Shown: positions 17,925 through 28,878 of the stretch, piece after piece
Position numbering within the stretch: the stretch's first letter is position 1
Layout of the letters: the number at the start of each line of letters is the position of its first letter
Source: an uncultured Ruminiclostridium sp.
GTDB lineage: Bacteria; Bacillota; Clostridia; Oscillospirales; Ruminococcaceae
DNA: 64,000 nt
Assembly: GCA_934454635.1 (NCBI GenBank)
Contig: CAKSFR010000004.1
Location: 1-64,000 of the forward strand
Reading direction: 5' to 3'
Translations under genes and position numbers: made by a program
Notes under the pieces: generated by a model
Database searches by the model: none
The model's input: only the letters and a program-made list of their open reading frames with translations
Told to the model about the DNA's origin: nothing

Positions 17925-18478
17925 TATACGGTCATTATTTCCTTTTCCTTGTCCGCGCAGACAGCGTCGATCTTATCGCAGAACTTGTCTGTAAGGGTCT
18001 GAACCTTCTTTTCGCAGTCCTTAACGTCGTCCTCGGTAATTTCGTTGTTCTTTTTCATTGCCTTGAACTTATCCATAGTGTCGCGGCGGGTATTGCGGAT
18101 AGTTACCTTAGCTTCTTCGCCGTATTTCTTGATCTGCTTGCAGAGTTCCTTTCTGCGCTCCTCGGTAAGCTGCGGGAAAACGAGGCGCAGAGCCTTTCCG
18201 TCGTTTGTGGGGGTAATCCCGATATCGCTTGCGATAATAGCCTTTTCAATAGCCTTGATAGAGCTTGCGTCCCACGGCTGGATAACGAGGATTCTCGCTT
18301 CAGCAACGGAAACAGCCGCCATAGCGTTGATCTGGGTCGGAACGCCGTAGTAATCAACCTGAATCTTGTCGAGAATAGCGGGGTTTGCTCTGCCTGCACG
18401 GATCGTTGAAAATTCGTTGTTGAGCGCGTTTATGCACTTGTCCATTTTTTCTTCGGTAAGTTTAAGTGTTTCCTTCAT
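17924..18478 (-). CDS. frr: Ribosome recycling factor
   Basis: 184 residues, the usual length. It splits post-termination ribosomes with EF-G. The N-terminal helix contains LNNEFSTIRAGRANPAILD. The second domain has QINAMAAVSV, and the protein ends in a long charged helical region. The ATG at 18478 follows GAAAGGACGAAACACC; an upstream in-frame TTG (18496) would add six residues that do not fit the family. Confidence 0.97.
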   Translation of the reverse strand: MKETLKLTEEKMDKCINALNNEFSTIRAGRANPAILDKIQVDYYGVPTQINAMAAVSVAEARILVIQPWDASSIKAIEKAIIASDIGITPTNDGKALRLVFPQLTEERRKELCKQIKKYGEEAKVTIRNTRRDTMDKFKAMKKNNEITEDDVKDCEKKVQTLTDKFCDKIDAVCADKEKEIMTV

Positions 18479-18498
18479 GGTGTTTCGTCCTTTCAAAA

Positions 18499-19212
18499 TC
18501 AGTTCTGATTGCTTACAAGTGTGCCTACCTTTTCGCCCATAACAGCGTCGTAGATGTTATCGGGACGGTGCAGATCGAAAACGATAAGTGGAATATTGTT
18601 GTCGATGCACATTGCCGCCGCGGTTCCGTCGAGAACGCGCAGACCGTTTACGAGAATATCCTTGTGGCGCAGCGTTTCATACTTGACCGCGTCGTCGAAT
18701 TTAAGCGGATCCTTATCGTACACGCCGTCAACCATGGTCGCCTTTAATACTATTTCCGCGTTTATCTCCGCCGCTCGGAGCGCTGCCGCCGAGTCTGTCG
18801 AGAAGAACGGACTTCCCGTGCCGCAGCCGAATATAACGATTCTTCCCTTTTCAAAGTGACGGAGCGCTTTTTCGCGTATATACGGCTCGCAAATGGCGTT
18901 CATAGCGATAGCAGCCTGAACTCTTACCTCACAGCCGAGATTTTTTAGCGCGTCGCCTACTGCAAGCGCGTTCATCGTGGTCGCGAGCATACCGATATGA
19001 TCGGCGGTAACGCGATCCATGTTTTCGCTTGAACGACCCCTCCAGAAGTTTCCGCCGCCTACGACGATGCCTATCTGAACACCCTCGTCATAGCAGCGCT
19101 TGACGCTCTTGCAGATACTGTTTATCGTGGGGAGGTCAAGTCCTGTTTTCTTCTCGCCCGCAAGCGCTTCGCCGCTTAGCTTGAGCAATATTCTTTTGTA
19201 CTTCGGTTCCAT
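18499..19212 (-). CDS. pyrH: UMP kinase
   Basis: 237 residues, amino-acid-kinase fold, phosphorylates UMP to UDP. YKRILLKLSGEALAG starts the protein; GIVVGGGNFWRGR binds the phosphates, and GTGSPFFSTDSAAALRAAE is a further family motif. The ATG at 19212 follows AAAGGAAGCTGT. A longer frame to 19260 would run into hom and adds nothing conserved. It lies 20 bp before frr, the standard arrangement. Confidence 0.97.
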   Translation of the reverse strand: MEPKYKRILLKLSGEALAGEKKTGLDLPTINSICKSVKRCYDEGVQIGIVVGGGNFWRGRSSENMDRVTADHIGMLATTMNALAVGDALKNLGCEVRVQAAIAMNAICEPYIREKALRHFEKGRIVIFGCGTGSPFFSTDSAAALRAAEINAEIVLKATMVDGVYDKDPLKFDDAVKYETLRHKDILVNGLRVLDGTAAAMCIDNNIPLIVFDLHRPDNIYDAVMGEKVGTLVSNQN

Positions 19213-19249
19213 ACAGCTTCCTTTCCTGTCGGCTTCAGCCGCAGTGTAT

Positions 19250-20461
19250 TCAGTTTTCAAGCACGCGGATCTTTCCGTGCGCGCCTATTTTCTTGTACTT
19301 TTCTTCAAATTCGGCTTCGTTCATCTCGTTTGTGATAAATGCGATCTCGTCAGCGGGCGCATTTTCGCGCGAAAGCCGACGAACCTCGCCGAATACGGCA
19401 TTTACCTCGTCCATTGTGCAGTTCGCACGAACGTAAAATCTCGACGAAAGTGATTCAAGAGGAAGAATAAAGTCCTGCGCGCTATCCTCCCAGAACATTG
19501 TGCGGGAAGAGCCGTTCGCCTTAACCGCCTCAACAATATCCGAAACGACTGCGCTGGCGGTGGGTAGCTTGCCCGCGCCCTTTCCGTAGAACACAACGTC
19601 GCCCGTTGCGTCGCCCTTTACGAGAATTGCGTTGAACACGTCGTTCACTCCCGCAAGCTGGCTTTCTCCGTCGATTACGGCGGGACAGGTTATAACGCTC
19701 ACCTTGCCGTCCTTTTCACAGGCTCTTCCGATAAGCTTTATGACAGCGCCCATGCTTTCGCAGTATCTTACGTCCGCAAGAGTTATCTCGGTTATGCCTT
19801 CCGTGTGGATATGTTCGGGGTAAACGTGTCTGCCGAACGCAAGTGAAGCAAGAATACATATCTTTCGGCAGGTATCAAGACCTTCAACGTCCGCAGCGGG
19901 ATTTCTCTCGGCATATCCGAGATCCTGCGCGATTTTAAGCGCCTCGTCGAAGTCCATTCCTTCCTTTATCATTTTTGTAAGTATAAAGTTCGTCGTTCCG
20001 TTAAGGATTCCCGTTATCTCGTCGATCCTGTTTGCCGACAGACAAAGGCTCAGCGGACGGATTATCGGTATCCCGCCGCCGACGCTCGCTTCAAAAAAGA
20101 AGCTGACGTTCTTTTCGTGCGCTATTTTAAGCAGCTCGGCGCCCTTTTCGGCAACAAGCTCCTTATTCGATGTTACAACGCTTTTTCCCGCTTCAAGAGC
20201 CGCCTTTACATAAGGGTATGCAAACTTCAGCCCGCCCATTACCTCGACAACAACGCTTATTTCGGGGTCGTTGACGACGTCGTCAAAGCTTTTTGTGAAT
20301 TTATCGGCGTAAGGGCTGTCGGGAAAATCGCGGATATCAAGGATATACTTGATGTCCATTTCTTCCTTTGCTTTTTTTTCGAGAGCCTCGCGGTTCTTAT
20401 AGAACACCTCGACGGTTCCGGAGCCGACCGTTCCGAAACCCATTACTGCAATCTTTTTCAT
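19250..20461 (-). CDS. hom: Homoserine dehydrogenase with ACT domain
   Basis: 403 residues. It reduces aspartate semialdehyde to homoserine, leading to threonine and methionine. The NAD-binding motif MGFGTVGSGTVE is at the N-terminus. NGTTNFILTKM and EGLDTCRKICILASLAFG form the catalytic domain. A C-terminal ACT domain (about 325-403) suggests feedback control by an amino acid. It is placed first in the pyrH-frr-uppS-cdsA cluster and has its own strong promoter. Confidence 0.95.
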   Translation of the reverse strand: MKKIAVMGFGTVGSGTVEVFYKNREALEKKAKEEMDIKYILDIRDFPDSPYADKFTKSFDDVVNDPEISVVVEVMGGLKFAYPYVKAALEAGKSVVTSNKELVAEKGAELLKIAHEKNVSFFFEASVGGGIPIIRPLSLCLSANRIDEITGILNGTTNFILTKMIKEGMDFDEALKIAQDLGYAERNPAADVEGLDTCRKICILASLAFGRHVYPEHIHTEGITEITLADVRYCESMGAVIKLIGRACEKDGKVSVITCPAVIDGESQLAGVNDVFNAILVKGDATGDVVFYGKGAGKLPTASAVVSDIVEAVKANGSSRTMFWEDSAQDFILPLESLSSRFYVRANCTMDEVNAVFGEVRRLSRENAPADEIAFITNEMNEAEFEEKYKKIGAHGKIRVLEN

Positions 20462-20492
20462 AGGGTTGCCTTTCTTTTCGTCTTATCTTACA

Positions 20493-20549
20493 GGGAGCGC
20501 CTCCCAGTATATACTGACTTATTATAGCATATTTCGCGGAATGTTACAA
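20493..20549 (-). promoter_or_regulatory. hom promoter with operator-like palindrome and leader hairpin
   Basis: Leftward TTGTAA (20549-20544), 17-bp spacer with an extended TG, and TATAAT (20526-20521). A perfect 12-bp palindrome, CAGTATATACTG (20505-20516), lies at the expected start point. It is directly joined to a GGGAG-GCG-CTCCC hairpin (20493-20505). The palindrome is placed where a repressor would block the polymerase; the hairpin would be at the very 5' end of the mRNA and might act on stability. Confidence 0.8.
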
Positions 20550-20565
20550 GCCTTTTTGCATATTT

Positions 20566-23439
20566 TTAACAAAAAGTGTTCTTTCGATAATTACGGCAAT
20601 TATTTTCCGCGCTGCTCAAGCATTTTTTTAGATACTGTCCCGTATATGATTTTTTGCACTTGCATATTTCTTCGGGCGTTCCCTGTGCGACTATCGTTCC
20701 GCCGCCGTTTCCACCCTCGGGACCGAGATCTATAATATAGTCCGCAGTCTTTATAACATCAAGGTTATGTTCAATAACTATAACCGTGTTCCCGCTCTCC
20801 GCAAGCTTCTGAAGAACTTCTATCAGCTTATGAACGTCCGCTGTGTGAAGTCCCGTAGTAGGCTCGTCAAGGATATAGACCGTCCTGCCTGTCGGACGCT
20901 TTGAAAGCTCGGTCGCAAGCTTTACACGCTGCGCTTCGCCGCCCGAAAGAGTTGTCGCGGGCTGTCCGATTTTGACATATCCGAGTCCCACGTCATAAAG
21001 CGTCTGAAGCCGCCTTGCAATCTTCGGAATGTTCTCAAAAAATTTCAGACCCTCTTCAACCGTCATTTCAAGCACATCGTAAATGCTCTTGCCTTTATAC
21101 TTCACTTCAAGCGTTTCTCGGTTATAGCGATGCCCCTTGCACACGTCGCACGGAACAAAAATGTCGGGCAGAAAGTGCATTTCAATCTTGATTATACCAT
21201 CGCCCTCGCACGCTTCGCAGCGCCCGCCCTTGGTATTGAACGAGAAGCGTCCGGTTCCGTAGCCGCGCATTTTTGCGTCGGTCGTCGAAGCGAAAAGATC
21301 ACGTATATCGGTGAAAAGTCCCGTATATGTCGCGGGATTCGAGCGCGGCGTTCTGCCTATCGGCGCCTGGTCGATCGCGATTATCTTGTCGAGCTGTTCA
21401 ACGCCGTCTATCGAATCAAATTTTCCCGGCTTGGTTTTCGCACGATTAAGCGCACCCGCAAGATATTTGTACAGTATTTCGTTCACAAGCGAGCTTTTTC
21501 CGCTTCCCGAAACGCCCGTTACGCAGGTAAAAAGTCCCAGCGGTATCGAAACGTCGATATTTTTCAGGTTATTTTCCCTCGCGCCCTTTACCGTGAGCCA
21601 TCTTCCGTCGGGCTTACGGCGCTCTGACGGAACAGGAATGAACTTTCTGCGGCTGAGATACTGCCCCGTAATCGATTTTTCGCAGTTCATTATCTCCTGC
21701 GCCGTTCCCGCGCAGACGACCTCGCCGCCGTGAACTCCCGCGCCGGGACCTATATCGACAATGTAGTCCGCGGCAAGCATGGTATCCTCGTCGTGTTCAA
21801 CCACAATGACCGTATTTCCCATATCGCGCAGGCGGCAGAGCGTCCCTATCAGCTTGTCGTTATCGCGCTGATGCAGACCGATACTCGGCTCGTCGAGAAT
21901 ATATAAAACTCCCATAAGCGAGCTGCCTATCTGCGTCGCAAGGCGGATACGCTGGCTTTCGCCGCCCGAAAGAGTACCCGCAGAACGCGAAAGCGTGAGA
22001 TATTCAAGTCCGACGCTTTTCAGAAAGTTCAGACGTTCGCGTATCTCTTTCAGAATACGCGCGCCTATCAGCTTTTCACGTTCCGAAAGCTCCATTTTGT
22101 CAATAAATTCAAGCGCTTCGGTAATGCTCATCTTGCAGAAATCGCTTATGTTCACTCCGCAGACCGTTACGGCAAGCGATTCCTTTTTAAGGCGTTCGCC
22201 GTGGCAGTCCGGGCATAGCGAATCCGACATATAGTTACTTTCGATATCATCACGGGAATAGCTGCTCGAAGAGTCCTTATAGCGGCGTTCAAGGTTGTTT
22301 ATAACGCCCTCGAAAGCGGAATTTCTGTACCCCCCTCCAAACGAATCGATAACGTCAACGCGTATCTTCTCCCCGCCCGTTCCGTAAAGAAACAGGTCAA
22401 GCTGTTCTTTCGGCAGATCCTTTACGGGAACGTCGAGCGATACGCCGTAGTGCTTCGATATCGCGTTATAGTACATCATCGCGACCGAGCTTTCTTCAAG
22501 GGAGTTCCAACCGCTCGCCTTTATTGCGCCCTGTCGGATAGTAAGCGACGGGTCGGGAATAACGAGCGCAGGGTCAACGTGCTTGAGCGTACCCAGACCG
22601 GTACAACTCGGACACGCACCGAACGGGTTGTTGAACGAAAACATTCTCGGTACAAGCTCCTCGACGCTTATGTTATGCTCGGGGCAGGCGTAGCTCTGCG
22701 AAAAGTGCAGTTCTTCACCGCCGATAACGTCGATATAAATAAGTCCGTCCGTCAGCGAACCCGCCGTTTCAAGGCTGTCCGTAAGGCGCGAATCCATTTC
22801 TTCTTTTACGACGAGGCGGTCAACAACGACCTCGATATTGTGCTTTTTATTTTTTTCGGGCTTGATTTTTTCGGAAAGATCGTACATTATCCCATCAACG
22901 CGCACGCGCACGAAGCCTTGTTTTCTTACGCCGTCAAGCTCTTTCTGATATTCGCCCTTTCTGCCGCGCGCAATAGGCGCGAGAACCTGTATCTTCGTCC
23001 CGACAGGCAGACTTTTCACCTTATCGACAATCTGGTCGATAGTCTGCTGCTTTATTTCTCTGCCGCAGACGGGACAGTGCGGAATACCTATTCTTGCGTA
23101 CAGCAGTCGCAGGTAGTCGTAAATTTCGGTAACCGTTCCGACTGTCGAACGCGGGTTCTTTGACGTGGTTTTCTGGTCGATAGAAATTGCGGGAGAAAGT
23201 CCCTCTATACTCTCGACATTCGGCTTTTCCATCTGTCCCAGAAACATTCTCGCATACGACGAAAGGCTTTCCATATAGCGCCTTTGCCCGTCTGCGTAAA
23301 TCGTATCGAACGCGAGAGAGGATTTTCCCGAGCCCGAAAGCCCAGTCATTACGATCAGCTTATCGCGCGGGATAGTCAGGTCGATATTTTTCAGATTATG
23401 CTCTTTCGCGCCTTTTATAACTATTTTATCACTTGCCAT
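20566..23439 (-). CDS. uvrA: Excinuclease ABC subunit A
   Basis: 957 residues, damage-recognition ATPase of nucleotide excision repair. Walker A motifs are [16 protein letters not shown] near the N-terminus and [14 protein letters not shown] near residue 630. Two ABC signatures ([16 protein letters not shown] and [16 protein letters not shown]) and Zn-finger cysteine pairs ([27 protein letters not shown]) are present. The ATG at 23439 lies within the end of uvrB and overlaps it by 11 nt. The C-terminal tail beyond the last conserved block is Cys- and Asn-rich and unremarkable. Confidence 0.97.
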   Translation of the reverse strand: MASDKIVIKGAKEHNLKNIDLTIPRDKLIVMTGLSGSGKSSLAFDTIYADGQRRYMESLSSYARMFLGQMEKPNVESIEGLSPAISIDQKTTSKNPRSTVGTVTEIYDYLRLLYARIGIPHCPVCGREIKQQTIDQIVDKVKSLPVGTKIQVLAPIARGRKGEYQKELDGVRKQGFVRVRVDGIMYDLSEKIKPEKNKKHNIEVVVDRLVVKEEMDSRLTDSLETAGSLTDGLIYIDVIGGEELHFSQSYACPEHNISVEELVPRMFSFNNPFGACPSCTGLGTLKHVDPALVIPDPSLTIRQGAIKASGWNSLEESSVAMMYYNAISKHYGVSLDVPVKDLPKEQLDLFLYGTGGEKIRVDVIDSFGGGYRNSAFEGVINNLERRYKDSSSSYSRDDIESNYMSDSLCPDCHGERLKKESLAVTVCGVNISDFCKMSITEALEFIDKMELSEREKLIGARILKEIRERLNFLKSVGLEYLTLSRSAGTLSGGESQRIRLATQIGSSLMGVLYILDEPSIGLHQRDNDKLIGTLCRLRDMGNTVIVVEHDEDTMLAADYIVDIGPGAGVHGGEVVCAGTAQEIMNCEKSITGQYLSRRKFIPVPSERRKPDGRWLTVKGARENNLKNIDVSIPLGLFTCVTGVSGSGKSSLVNEILYKYLAGALNRAKTKPGKFDSIDGVEQLDKIIAIDQAPIGRTPRSNPATYTGLFTDIRDLFASTTDAKMRGYGTGRFSFNTKGGRCEACEGDGIIKIEMHFLPDIFVPCDVCKGHRYNRETLEVKYKGKSIYDVLEMTVEEGLKFFENIPKIARRLQTLYDVGLGYVKIGQPATTLSGGEAQRVKLATELSKRPTGRTVYILDEPTTGLHTADVHKLIEVLQKLAESGNTVIVIEHNLDVIKTADYIIDLGPEGGNGGGTIVAQGTPEEICKCKKSYTGQYLKKCLSSAENNCRNYRKNTFC

Positions 23440-25420
23440 TTTTCTCTTGTTCCTGTTCTTTAAGCTCCGCAATCTTGTCGCGGAAGTACGCCGCCTGCTC
23501 AAAATCAAGCACGCGCGCCGCTTCGCGCATCATCGCGGTATATTTCTCTATCAGCTTTACGCGCTCCGCTTTCGGGAGCTTCTTAGCCTTTTCCTTTTTA
23601 CTTTTTTCATCGCCCGAGGGCGCGGAAATATCAATAACGTCGCGGACTTCCTTTATAATAGTTTTCGGGATTATTCCGTGTTCCTCGTTATACTTCATCT
23701 GTATCTCGCGGCGGCGGTTCGTTTCAAAAATCGCGCGTTCCATACTTCCCGTAACGCTGTCCGCGTACATTATTACCTGACCGTTTGCGTTTCTCGCCGC
23801 TCTGCCTATCGTCTGTATCAGCGCGGATTCGCTCCGCAGGAAGCCCTCCTTGTCCGCGTCGAGAATCGCCACAAGCGAAACCTCGGGAAGGTCAAGACCC
23901 TCGCGCAGCAGGTTGATTCCGACAAGAACGTCAAATTCACCCAAGCGCAGATCGCGTATTATCTCCATTCGCTCCACGGTATCAACGTCGTGGTGCATAT
24001 ACCTTACCTTTATATCGAGCCGTTCAAGGTATTTTGTGAGATCCTCAGCCATTTTCTTGGTGAGAGTAGTCACAAGCACGCGCTCGTTGCGGCTTGTGCG
24101 GAGGTTTATCTCGCTCACGAGATCCTCGATCTGACCCTCGGTCGGCTTAACGATTATTTCGGGGTCAACAAGCCCTGTCGGACGGATTATTTGCTCCGCA
24201 ACAGACGCCGCGTGTTCTTTCTCAAACGGTCCGGGCGTAGCCGAAACGTATATCGCCTGATTTATTTTCGCGTAAAACTCGTCAAAATTCAACGGGCGGT
24301 TGTCATACGCCGACGGCAGACGAAATCCGTAATCTATCAGATTTTTCTTGCGTGCCGCGTCGCCGCCGAACATTCCTCTTACCTGCGGCAGAGTAACATG
24401 ACTCTCGTCCACAAGCAGCAGAAAATCCTTCGGAAAGTGGTCGATAAGCGTTACGGGCGTGCTGCCCAGCTCGCGTCCGCTCAGCACGCGCGAATAGTTT
24501 TCAATTCCCTTGCACATTCCGATTTCGCGCAGCATTTCCATATCATAGCGCGTGCGCTCAGCGATTCTCTGCGCTTCTATCAGCTTGTGCTCGGCAGTGA
24601 ACTTTTCGACCTGCCGTTCCATTTCCTTTTCAATTTCTTCGAGCGCCTTTTCTTTTTTTTCACGCCCTACGATATAATGCGAAGCGGGAAAAACTGCCGC
24701 GTGAACAAGCTCGCGCTTCGCCGTTCCCGTTACCGCTTCAAATTCCGAAATACGGTCTATCTCGTCGCCGAAAAACTCCACGCGCAGCGCCGTTTCAGCC
24801 GTCGCTCCCGCAGGAAAGATCTCTACGGTATCGCCGCGCACGCGGAATTTATTTCTCACAAAATTAATATCATTGCGCTCATACTGCATCTCCGTCAGCC
24901 GCGCAAGCACCTCGTCGCGCGAAATTTCCATTCCTTTTCGCAGAGAAAGCGTATTCGCGCGGTATTCCTCGGGGCTTCCCAAGCTGTAAATGCAGGAAAC
25001 GCTGGCAACTATGATGACGTCGCGGCGTTCGGCAAGCGAAAACGTTGCCGAGTGTCGCAGACGGTCGATATCGTCGTTAATAGCGCTGTCTTTTTCAATA
25101 TAGGCGTCGGTCGAGGGAATATACGCTTCGGGCTGGTAGTAGTCGTAATACGAAACGAAATATTCGACCGCGTTGTCGGGGAAAAATTCGCGGAACTCGC
25201 TGCAAAGCTGAGCGGCGAGCGTCTTGTTGTGTGCGAGAACGAGCGTGGGGCGATTGACCCGCTCGATAATATTCGCCATCGTGAATGTTTTTCCCGAACC
25301 TGTTACGCCAAGCAGGATCTGCTCTTTTTCGCCGTCCAGAACGCCTTTTACCAGCTTGTCTATTGCCTGCGGCTGGTCGCCGGTAGGCTTGTACGGTGAT
25401 TTTAAAATGAATTTATCCAC
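23429..25420 (-). CDS. uvrB: Excinuclease ABC subunit B
   Basis: 663 residues, helicase-like damage verifier that hands DNA from UvrA to Uvr[17 protein letters not shown] is Walker [22 protein letters not shown] is the beta-hairpin region, [13 protein letters not shown] the DEAD-like box, and [20 protein letters not shown] and QTIGRAARN are helicase motifs. A C-terminal UvrC-binding coiled coil ([19 protein letters not shown]) closes it. The start overlaps the radC stop by 8 nt. Confidence 0.97.
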   Translation of the reverse strand: MDKFILKSPYKPTGDQPQAIDKLVKGVLDGEKEQILLGVTGSGKTFTMANIIERVNRPTLVLAHNKTLAAQLCSEFREFFPDNAVEYFVSYYDYYQPEAYIPSTDAYIEKDSAINDDIDRLRHSATFSLAERRDVIIVASVSCIYSLGSPEEYRANTLSLRKGMEISRDEVLARLTEMQYERNDINFVRNKFRVRGDTVEIFPAGATAETALRVEFFGDEIDRISEFEAVTGTAKRELVHAAVFPASHYIVGREKKEKALEEIEKEMERQVEKFTAEHKLIEAQRIAERTRYDMEMLREIGMCKGIENYSRVLSGRELGSTPVTLIDHFPKDFLLLVDESHVTLPQVRGMFGGDAARKKNLIDYGFRLPSAYDNRPLNFDEFYAKINQAIYVSATPGPFEKEHAASVAEQIIRPTGLVDPEIIVKPTEGQIEDLVSEINLRTSRNERVLVTTLTKKMAEDLTKYLERLDIKVRYMHHDVDTVERMEIIRDLRLGEFDVLVGINLLREGLDLPEVSLVAILDADKEGFLRSESALIQTIGRAARNANGQVIMYADSVTGSMERAIFETNRRREIQMKYNEEHGIIPKTIIKEVRDVIDISAPSGDEKSKKEKAKKLPKAERVKLIEKYTAMMREAARVLDFEQAAYFRDKIAELKEQEQEKNGK

Positions 25421-26129
25421 TTTCTATCTCCCTGCGCACTTCCTCCCATATTCCTGCCGCGTGCATTGACGCACGGAGAGAAACGCTCCCCGTCCTGCCC
25501 ACGATAATATGGTCGATAAGCGATATTTCAAACGCTTTAAGCAGGCTCACAAGCTGCTTTGTCGCGATTATATCTGTTTTTGAAGGTATTGCCATGCCTT
25601 TCGGGTGATTGTGAGCAAGTATCACACGATTGCAGCCGTTTTTTATCACAAAATCAGCCACCCGCCTCGCGCTAAGCTCGACTTTTCCGATAGTTCCCTC
25701 GAGTATCACACGCTCGCGCACCATGCAAAGCTTGTCGTCAAGCACCATGGCGCGTATCTGCTCGTCGCCCATTCCGAGAAAAACTCCCTCGAAATACCGC
25801 CGCAGGCAGTCCGTATCCGAAATGCGCATTGCCTTTTCGTCCTCAAAGCTCGACGAGCGCAGATATCTGCCCGAAAGCAGCTTTGAAAAGCATATCAGGC
25901 TTGCCGCGTTTTCGCCTATGCCCTTTACTTCTTTAAGCTCGGAAAAATCCGCCTCAAGAACGCCGCGAAGCGAACCGAAGCTGTCTATGAGCCGATGCGC
26001 TACGGGATTCGTGTCGCCGTTGGGTATCGCGTAAAAAAGCAGCGCCTCAAGCACCTGTATATCATTGAGCGAATCAAGCCCGTGTTCGAGAATTTTTTCT
26101 TTCACGCGCTGTCTGTGACCCGAATGAAT
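25413..26129 (-). CDS. radC: RadC/JAB-domain DNA repair protein, apparent ATT start
   Basis: 238 residues counting from an ATT codon at 26129. The first ordinary start in the frame is GTG at 26105, but that would cut off the H-x-GHRQR motif found at the N-terminus of the family. A GGAGGA box (26142-26137) stands exactly seven bases before ATT, and a stop closes the frame just upstream of it. The metalloprotease-like site [16 protein letters not shown] is at the C-terminus, and a helix-hairpin-helix ([11 protein letters not shown]) precedes it. The role of RadC is unsettled despite its name. The end overlaps uvrB, so it is co-translated with excision repair genes. Confidence 0.9.
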   Translation of the reverse strand: MHSGHRQRVKEKILEHGLDSLNDIQVLEALLFYAIPNGDTNPVAHRLIDSFGSLRGVLEADFSELKEVKGIGENAASLICFSKLLSGRYLRSSSFEDEKAMRISDTDCLRRYFEGVFLGMGDEQIRAMVLDDKLCMVRERVILEGTIGKVELSARRVADFVIKNGCNRVILAHNHPKGMAIPSKTDIIATKQLVSLLKAFEISLIDHIIVGRTGSVSLRASMHAAGIWEEVRREIESG

Positions 26130-26176
26130 ACTTTTCTCCTCCGCTATCTCCGCTCACCTCTTTTCCGAAATGCTGT

Positions 26177-27832
26177 TTAGTCAATAAAAACCGCGCCCGT
26201 GCTTGCGCTTCCTACTATTTTTGCGTAGCGCTTCAGATAACCGTCAAGAGGCTTCGGCGGGAGTATTCCCTTTTCCTTGCGCTTTGCGATTTCTTCTTCC
26301 GAAACGAGCAGCTCCATGCTTCTGTTGGGAATATCAATGTGGATCTTATCGCCGTTTTCAACGAACGCGATAAGTCCGCCGTCCGCAGCTTCGGGGGAAA
26401 CGTGTCCTACCGCCGCGCCGCGGGAAGCCCCGCTGAATCTGCCGTCAGTGATAAGCGCAACGCTTCCGTCCAGTCCCTTTCCGACTATCGCAGCGGTCGG
26501 GGCAAGCATTTCGGGCATTCCGGGACCGCCTTTAGGACCCTCGTAACGGATAACGACAACGTCGCCGGGGATAATCACTCCGTCAAGAATAGCGTCGCAG
26601 GCAGCCTGTTCGCCGTCGAAAACCTTTGCCGTTCCCGTAAAGTCCATCATCTCGGGCTTTACTGCGCCCTGTTTTACAACCGCGCCCTCGGGAGCAAGAT
26701 TTCCCTTTAAAACGGCAATTCCTCCGTCCGCGCGGATAGGAGCTTCAATGCTGTGGATAACAGTTCCGTCCGCCGCTGCGGCGTTCTTGGTGCGATCGCC
26801 CTGAGTGCCGCTTACCGTTGTAACGTCAAGATCAACTATTCCCTTTTTAGAAAGCTCGCGAAGGACAGCCTGTATTCCCCCGACCTCGTTCAGATCCTCG
26901 ATAAAAATGCTGCTTGCGGGATTAAGCTTCGAAAGCTGCGGAACGCGTCTGCTTACCTCGTCAATATCGTCAATTGTGACGTCAACTCCCGCTTCGTGCG
27001 CTATTGCAAGCAAGTGCAGAACGGTATTCGACGAAGCGCCGATAGCCATATCCGTCGCGAGCGCGTTGAGCATATTGCGGCGCGTGATAATATCGAGCGG
27101 ACGGATATTTTCCTTTACCAGCTCGACCGCGCGTTCGCCCGTTTCCTTGGCAAGTCTGCGGCGCGCGGAGTTTACAGCAGGCTCGGTGCCGTTAAACGGC
27201 AGCGCAAGCCCTATCGCCTCGGTAAGGCAGTTCATGGAGTTCGCCGTGTACATGCCCGAACATGAACCGCAGGTCGGACACGCTCTGTTCTCATATTCAA
27301 GGATTTCCTTGTCGCCGATTTCGCCGTCGGTATATTTTCCTATCGCTTCGTATATTTCGGAGTAGCCGAGCCGCTTTCCGCCGACAACTCCCGCTTTCAT
27401 CGGTCCTCCGCTCACAAAAATCGAGGGGAGATTCATTCGCGCCGCAGCCATTATCATACCGGGGACTATCTTATCGCAGTTCGGAATAAATACAACGCCG
27501 TCGAGCGGATGCGCTGTGAGCATTACTTCAATGCTGTCCGCGATAAGCTCTCTCGACGCAAGCGAATATCTCATTCCCTTGTGGTTCATGGCAAGTCCGT
27601 CGCATACGCCGATCGTAAAAAATTCAAAAGGAACGCCTCCCGCATTGCGGATCCCGTCCTTGACCGCGCGCGAAATCTCGTGCAGATGCATATGCCCCGG
27701 AACATAATCGCTCGCCGCGCATACCACCGCTATAAACGGCTTCTTCATTTCACTGTCGGTAAGTCCGAGCGCCTTGAGCAGTGCGCGGTGAGGCGTACGG
27801 CTTACGCCCTCTTTTATCAAATCGCTTCTCAT
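26177..27832 (-). CDS. ilvD: Dihydroxy-acid dehydratase
   Basis: 551 residues. An Fe-S enzyme that dehydrates dihydroxy-isovalerate and dihydroxy-methylvalerate in valine and isoleucine synthesis. Cluster cysteines appear in [13 protein letters not shown] and [21 protein letters not shown], and the C-terminal [10 protein letters not shown] and [11 protein letters not shown] are signatures. It lies between glcK (25 bp) and radC (47 bp) with no other ilv genes nearby, an unusual neighbourhood for a branched-chain gene. No T-box leader is present. Confidence 0.96.
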   Translation of the reverse strand: MRSDLIKEGVSRTPHRALLKALGLTDSEMKKPFIAVVCAASDYVPGHMHLHEISRAVKDGIRNAGGVPFEFFTIGVCDGLAMNHKGMRYSLASRELIADSIEVMLTAHPLDGVVFIPNCDKIVPGMIMAAARMNLPSIFVSGGPMKAGVVGGKRLGYSEIYEAIGKYTDGEIGDKEILEYENRACPTCGSCSGMYTANSMNCLTEAIGLALPFNGTEPAVNSARRRLAKETGERAVELVKENIRPLDIITRRNMLNALATDMAIGASSNTVLHLLAIAHEAGVDVTIDDIDEVSRRVPQLSKLNPASSIFIEDLNEVGGIQAVLRELSKKGIVDLDVTTVSGTQGDRTKNAAAADGTVIHSIEAPIRADGGIAVLKGNLAPEGAVVKQGAVKPEMMDFTGTAKVFDGEQAACDAILDGVIIPGDVVVIRYEGPKGGPGMPEMLAPTAAIVGKGLDGSVALITDGRFSGASRGAAVGHVSPEAADGGLIAFVENGDKIHIDIPNRSMELLVSEEEIAKRKEKGILPPKPLDGYLKRYAKIVGSASTGAVFID

Positions 27833-27857
27833 AATTTGTTATCCTTTCTTTTTGCTC

Positions 27858-28847
27858 TTATTTGCCGCCGAATACGCTTTTCAGTATACCCGGCTCGGCA
27901 AGTCTGCCAAGCATTGCGGCGCCTATAATTCCTGCGTCATTGCCAAGCCTGCAAAGACAGATTTCCGTATTTTTTTTGCTGTTTTTTGAATATATCTGCT
28001 TTGCGACCTCTTTTTTAAGCGGCACAAGCAGGTTGTCGCCCTCGTTGCAGACTCCTCCGCCGATACACAAAATGTCGGGCTGAAATACGTTTATCGTGTT
28101 GGCGATTCCGCAGGCAAGATGCTTTATGTAGCGGTTCACAACTTCAATTCCCGTATCGTCCATCATTTTCGCCGCGTTAAAAGCGGTGCGGGCGCTTATC
28201 CGTCCGTCCGCTTCGACAAGCTGACGAATTTTGCTTTCGGGGTGCTGCTCGGCAGCCTCACGCGTCATTCTCACTAAGCCTGTCGCCGAGGAATAAGCTT
28301 CAAAGCAGCCCTTTCTTCCGCAGGTGCATTCATATCCGTCAACCGCAATTACAGTATGCCCGATTTCGCCGCCCGCAAAATTTGAACCGCTGAAAATTTT
28401 TCCGTTTATAATTATTCCTGCGCCGACGCCCGTTCCGAGCGTTATTATAACGGCGTTTTTCGCACCCTTTGCCGCGCCTGCGAGATATTCTCCGTAGCCC
28501 GCCGCATTCGCGTCGTTGTCGAGATAAGTCTTTCTGCCGAGCGCGGTTTCAACGTCCGCAAGCAGAGGCGCATTGTCCCAGCGCAGATTGTTTGAATATT
28601 CAACAACGCCTGTTTCGGGATTGCAAGTTCCCGGACAGCCTATACCGACCCATCTTATCTCTTCAAGCTCAAGCTGCGCGTTTTCCGCAGCGCTGCGAAC
28701 GCTCTGAATAATGTCGGGAAGAACCCCATTGTACCCCTTGCTTACGTCTGTTTTTATTTTCGCACGACCGACTATCTCATAATTTTCGTCAACAATGCCG
28801 GTCGATATATTTGTTCCGCCGATGTCTATTCCCGCGTAATATTTCAT
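27858..28847 (-). CDS. glcK: ROK-family glucokinase
   Basis: 329 residues. GIDIGGTNISTGIVD binds phosphate, LDNDANAAGYGEYLAGAAK holds the catalytic Asp, and GTGVGAGIIINGKI follows. The Zn motif of ROK kinases is present (GYECTCGRKGCFEAYSS). It has no N-terminal DNA-binding domain, so it is a kinase rather than a repressor. Glucose is the most likely substrate, but other hexoses are possible. Pairing with manA suggests feeding of hexose-6-phosphates. Confidence 0.92.
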   Translation of the reverse strand: MKYYAGIDIGGTNISTGIVDENYEIVGRAKIKTDVSKGYNGVLPDIIQSVRSAAENAQLELEEIRWVGIGCPGTCNPETGVVEYSNNLRWDNAPLLADVETALGRKTYLDNDANAAGYGEYLAGAAKGAKNAVIITLGTGVGAGIIINGKIFSGSNFAGGEIGHTVIAVDGYECTCGRKGCFEAYSSATGLVRMTREAAEQHPESKIRQLVEADGRISARTAFNAAKMMDDTGIEVVNRYIKHLACGIANTINVFQPDILCIGGGVCNEGDNLLVPLKKEVAKQIYSKNSKKNTEICLCRLGNDAGIIGAAMLGRLAEPGILKSVFGGK

Positions 28848-28878
28848 ATTTTCCCCCTTTGTTCCGCCTTTGCGGCAT

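Noticed and set aside
23447..25399. 650-codon open frame on the plus strand
   Set aside because: It lies wholly antisense to uvrB, has no ribosome site or family motif, and arises from the codon bias of uvrB.
27833..27857. T-box or attenuator for ilvD
   Set aside because: The gap to glcK is only 25 bp.
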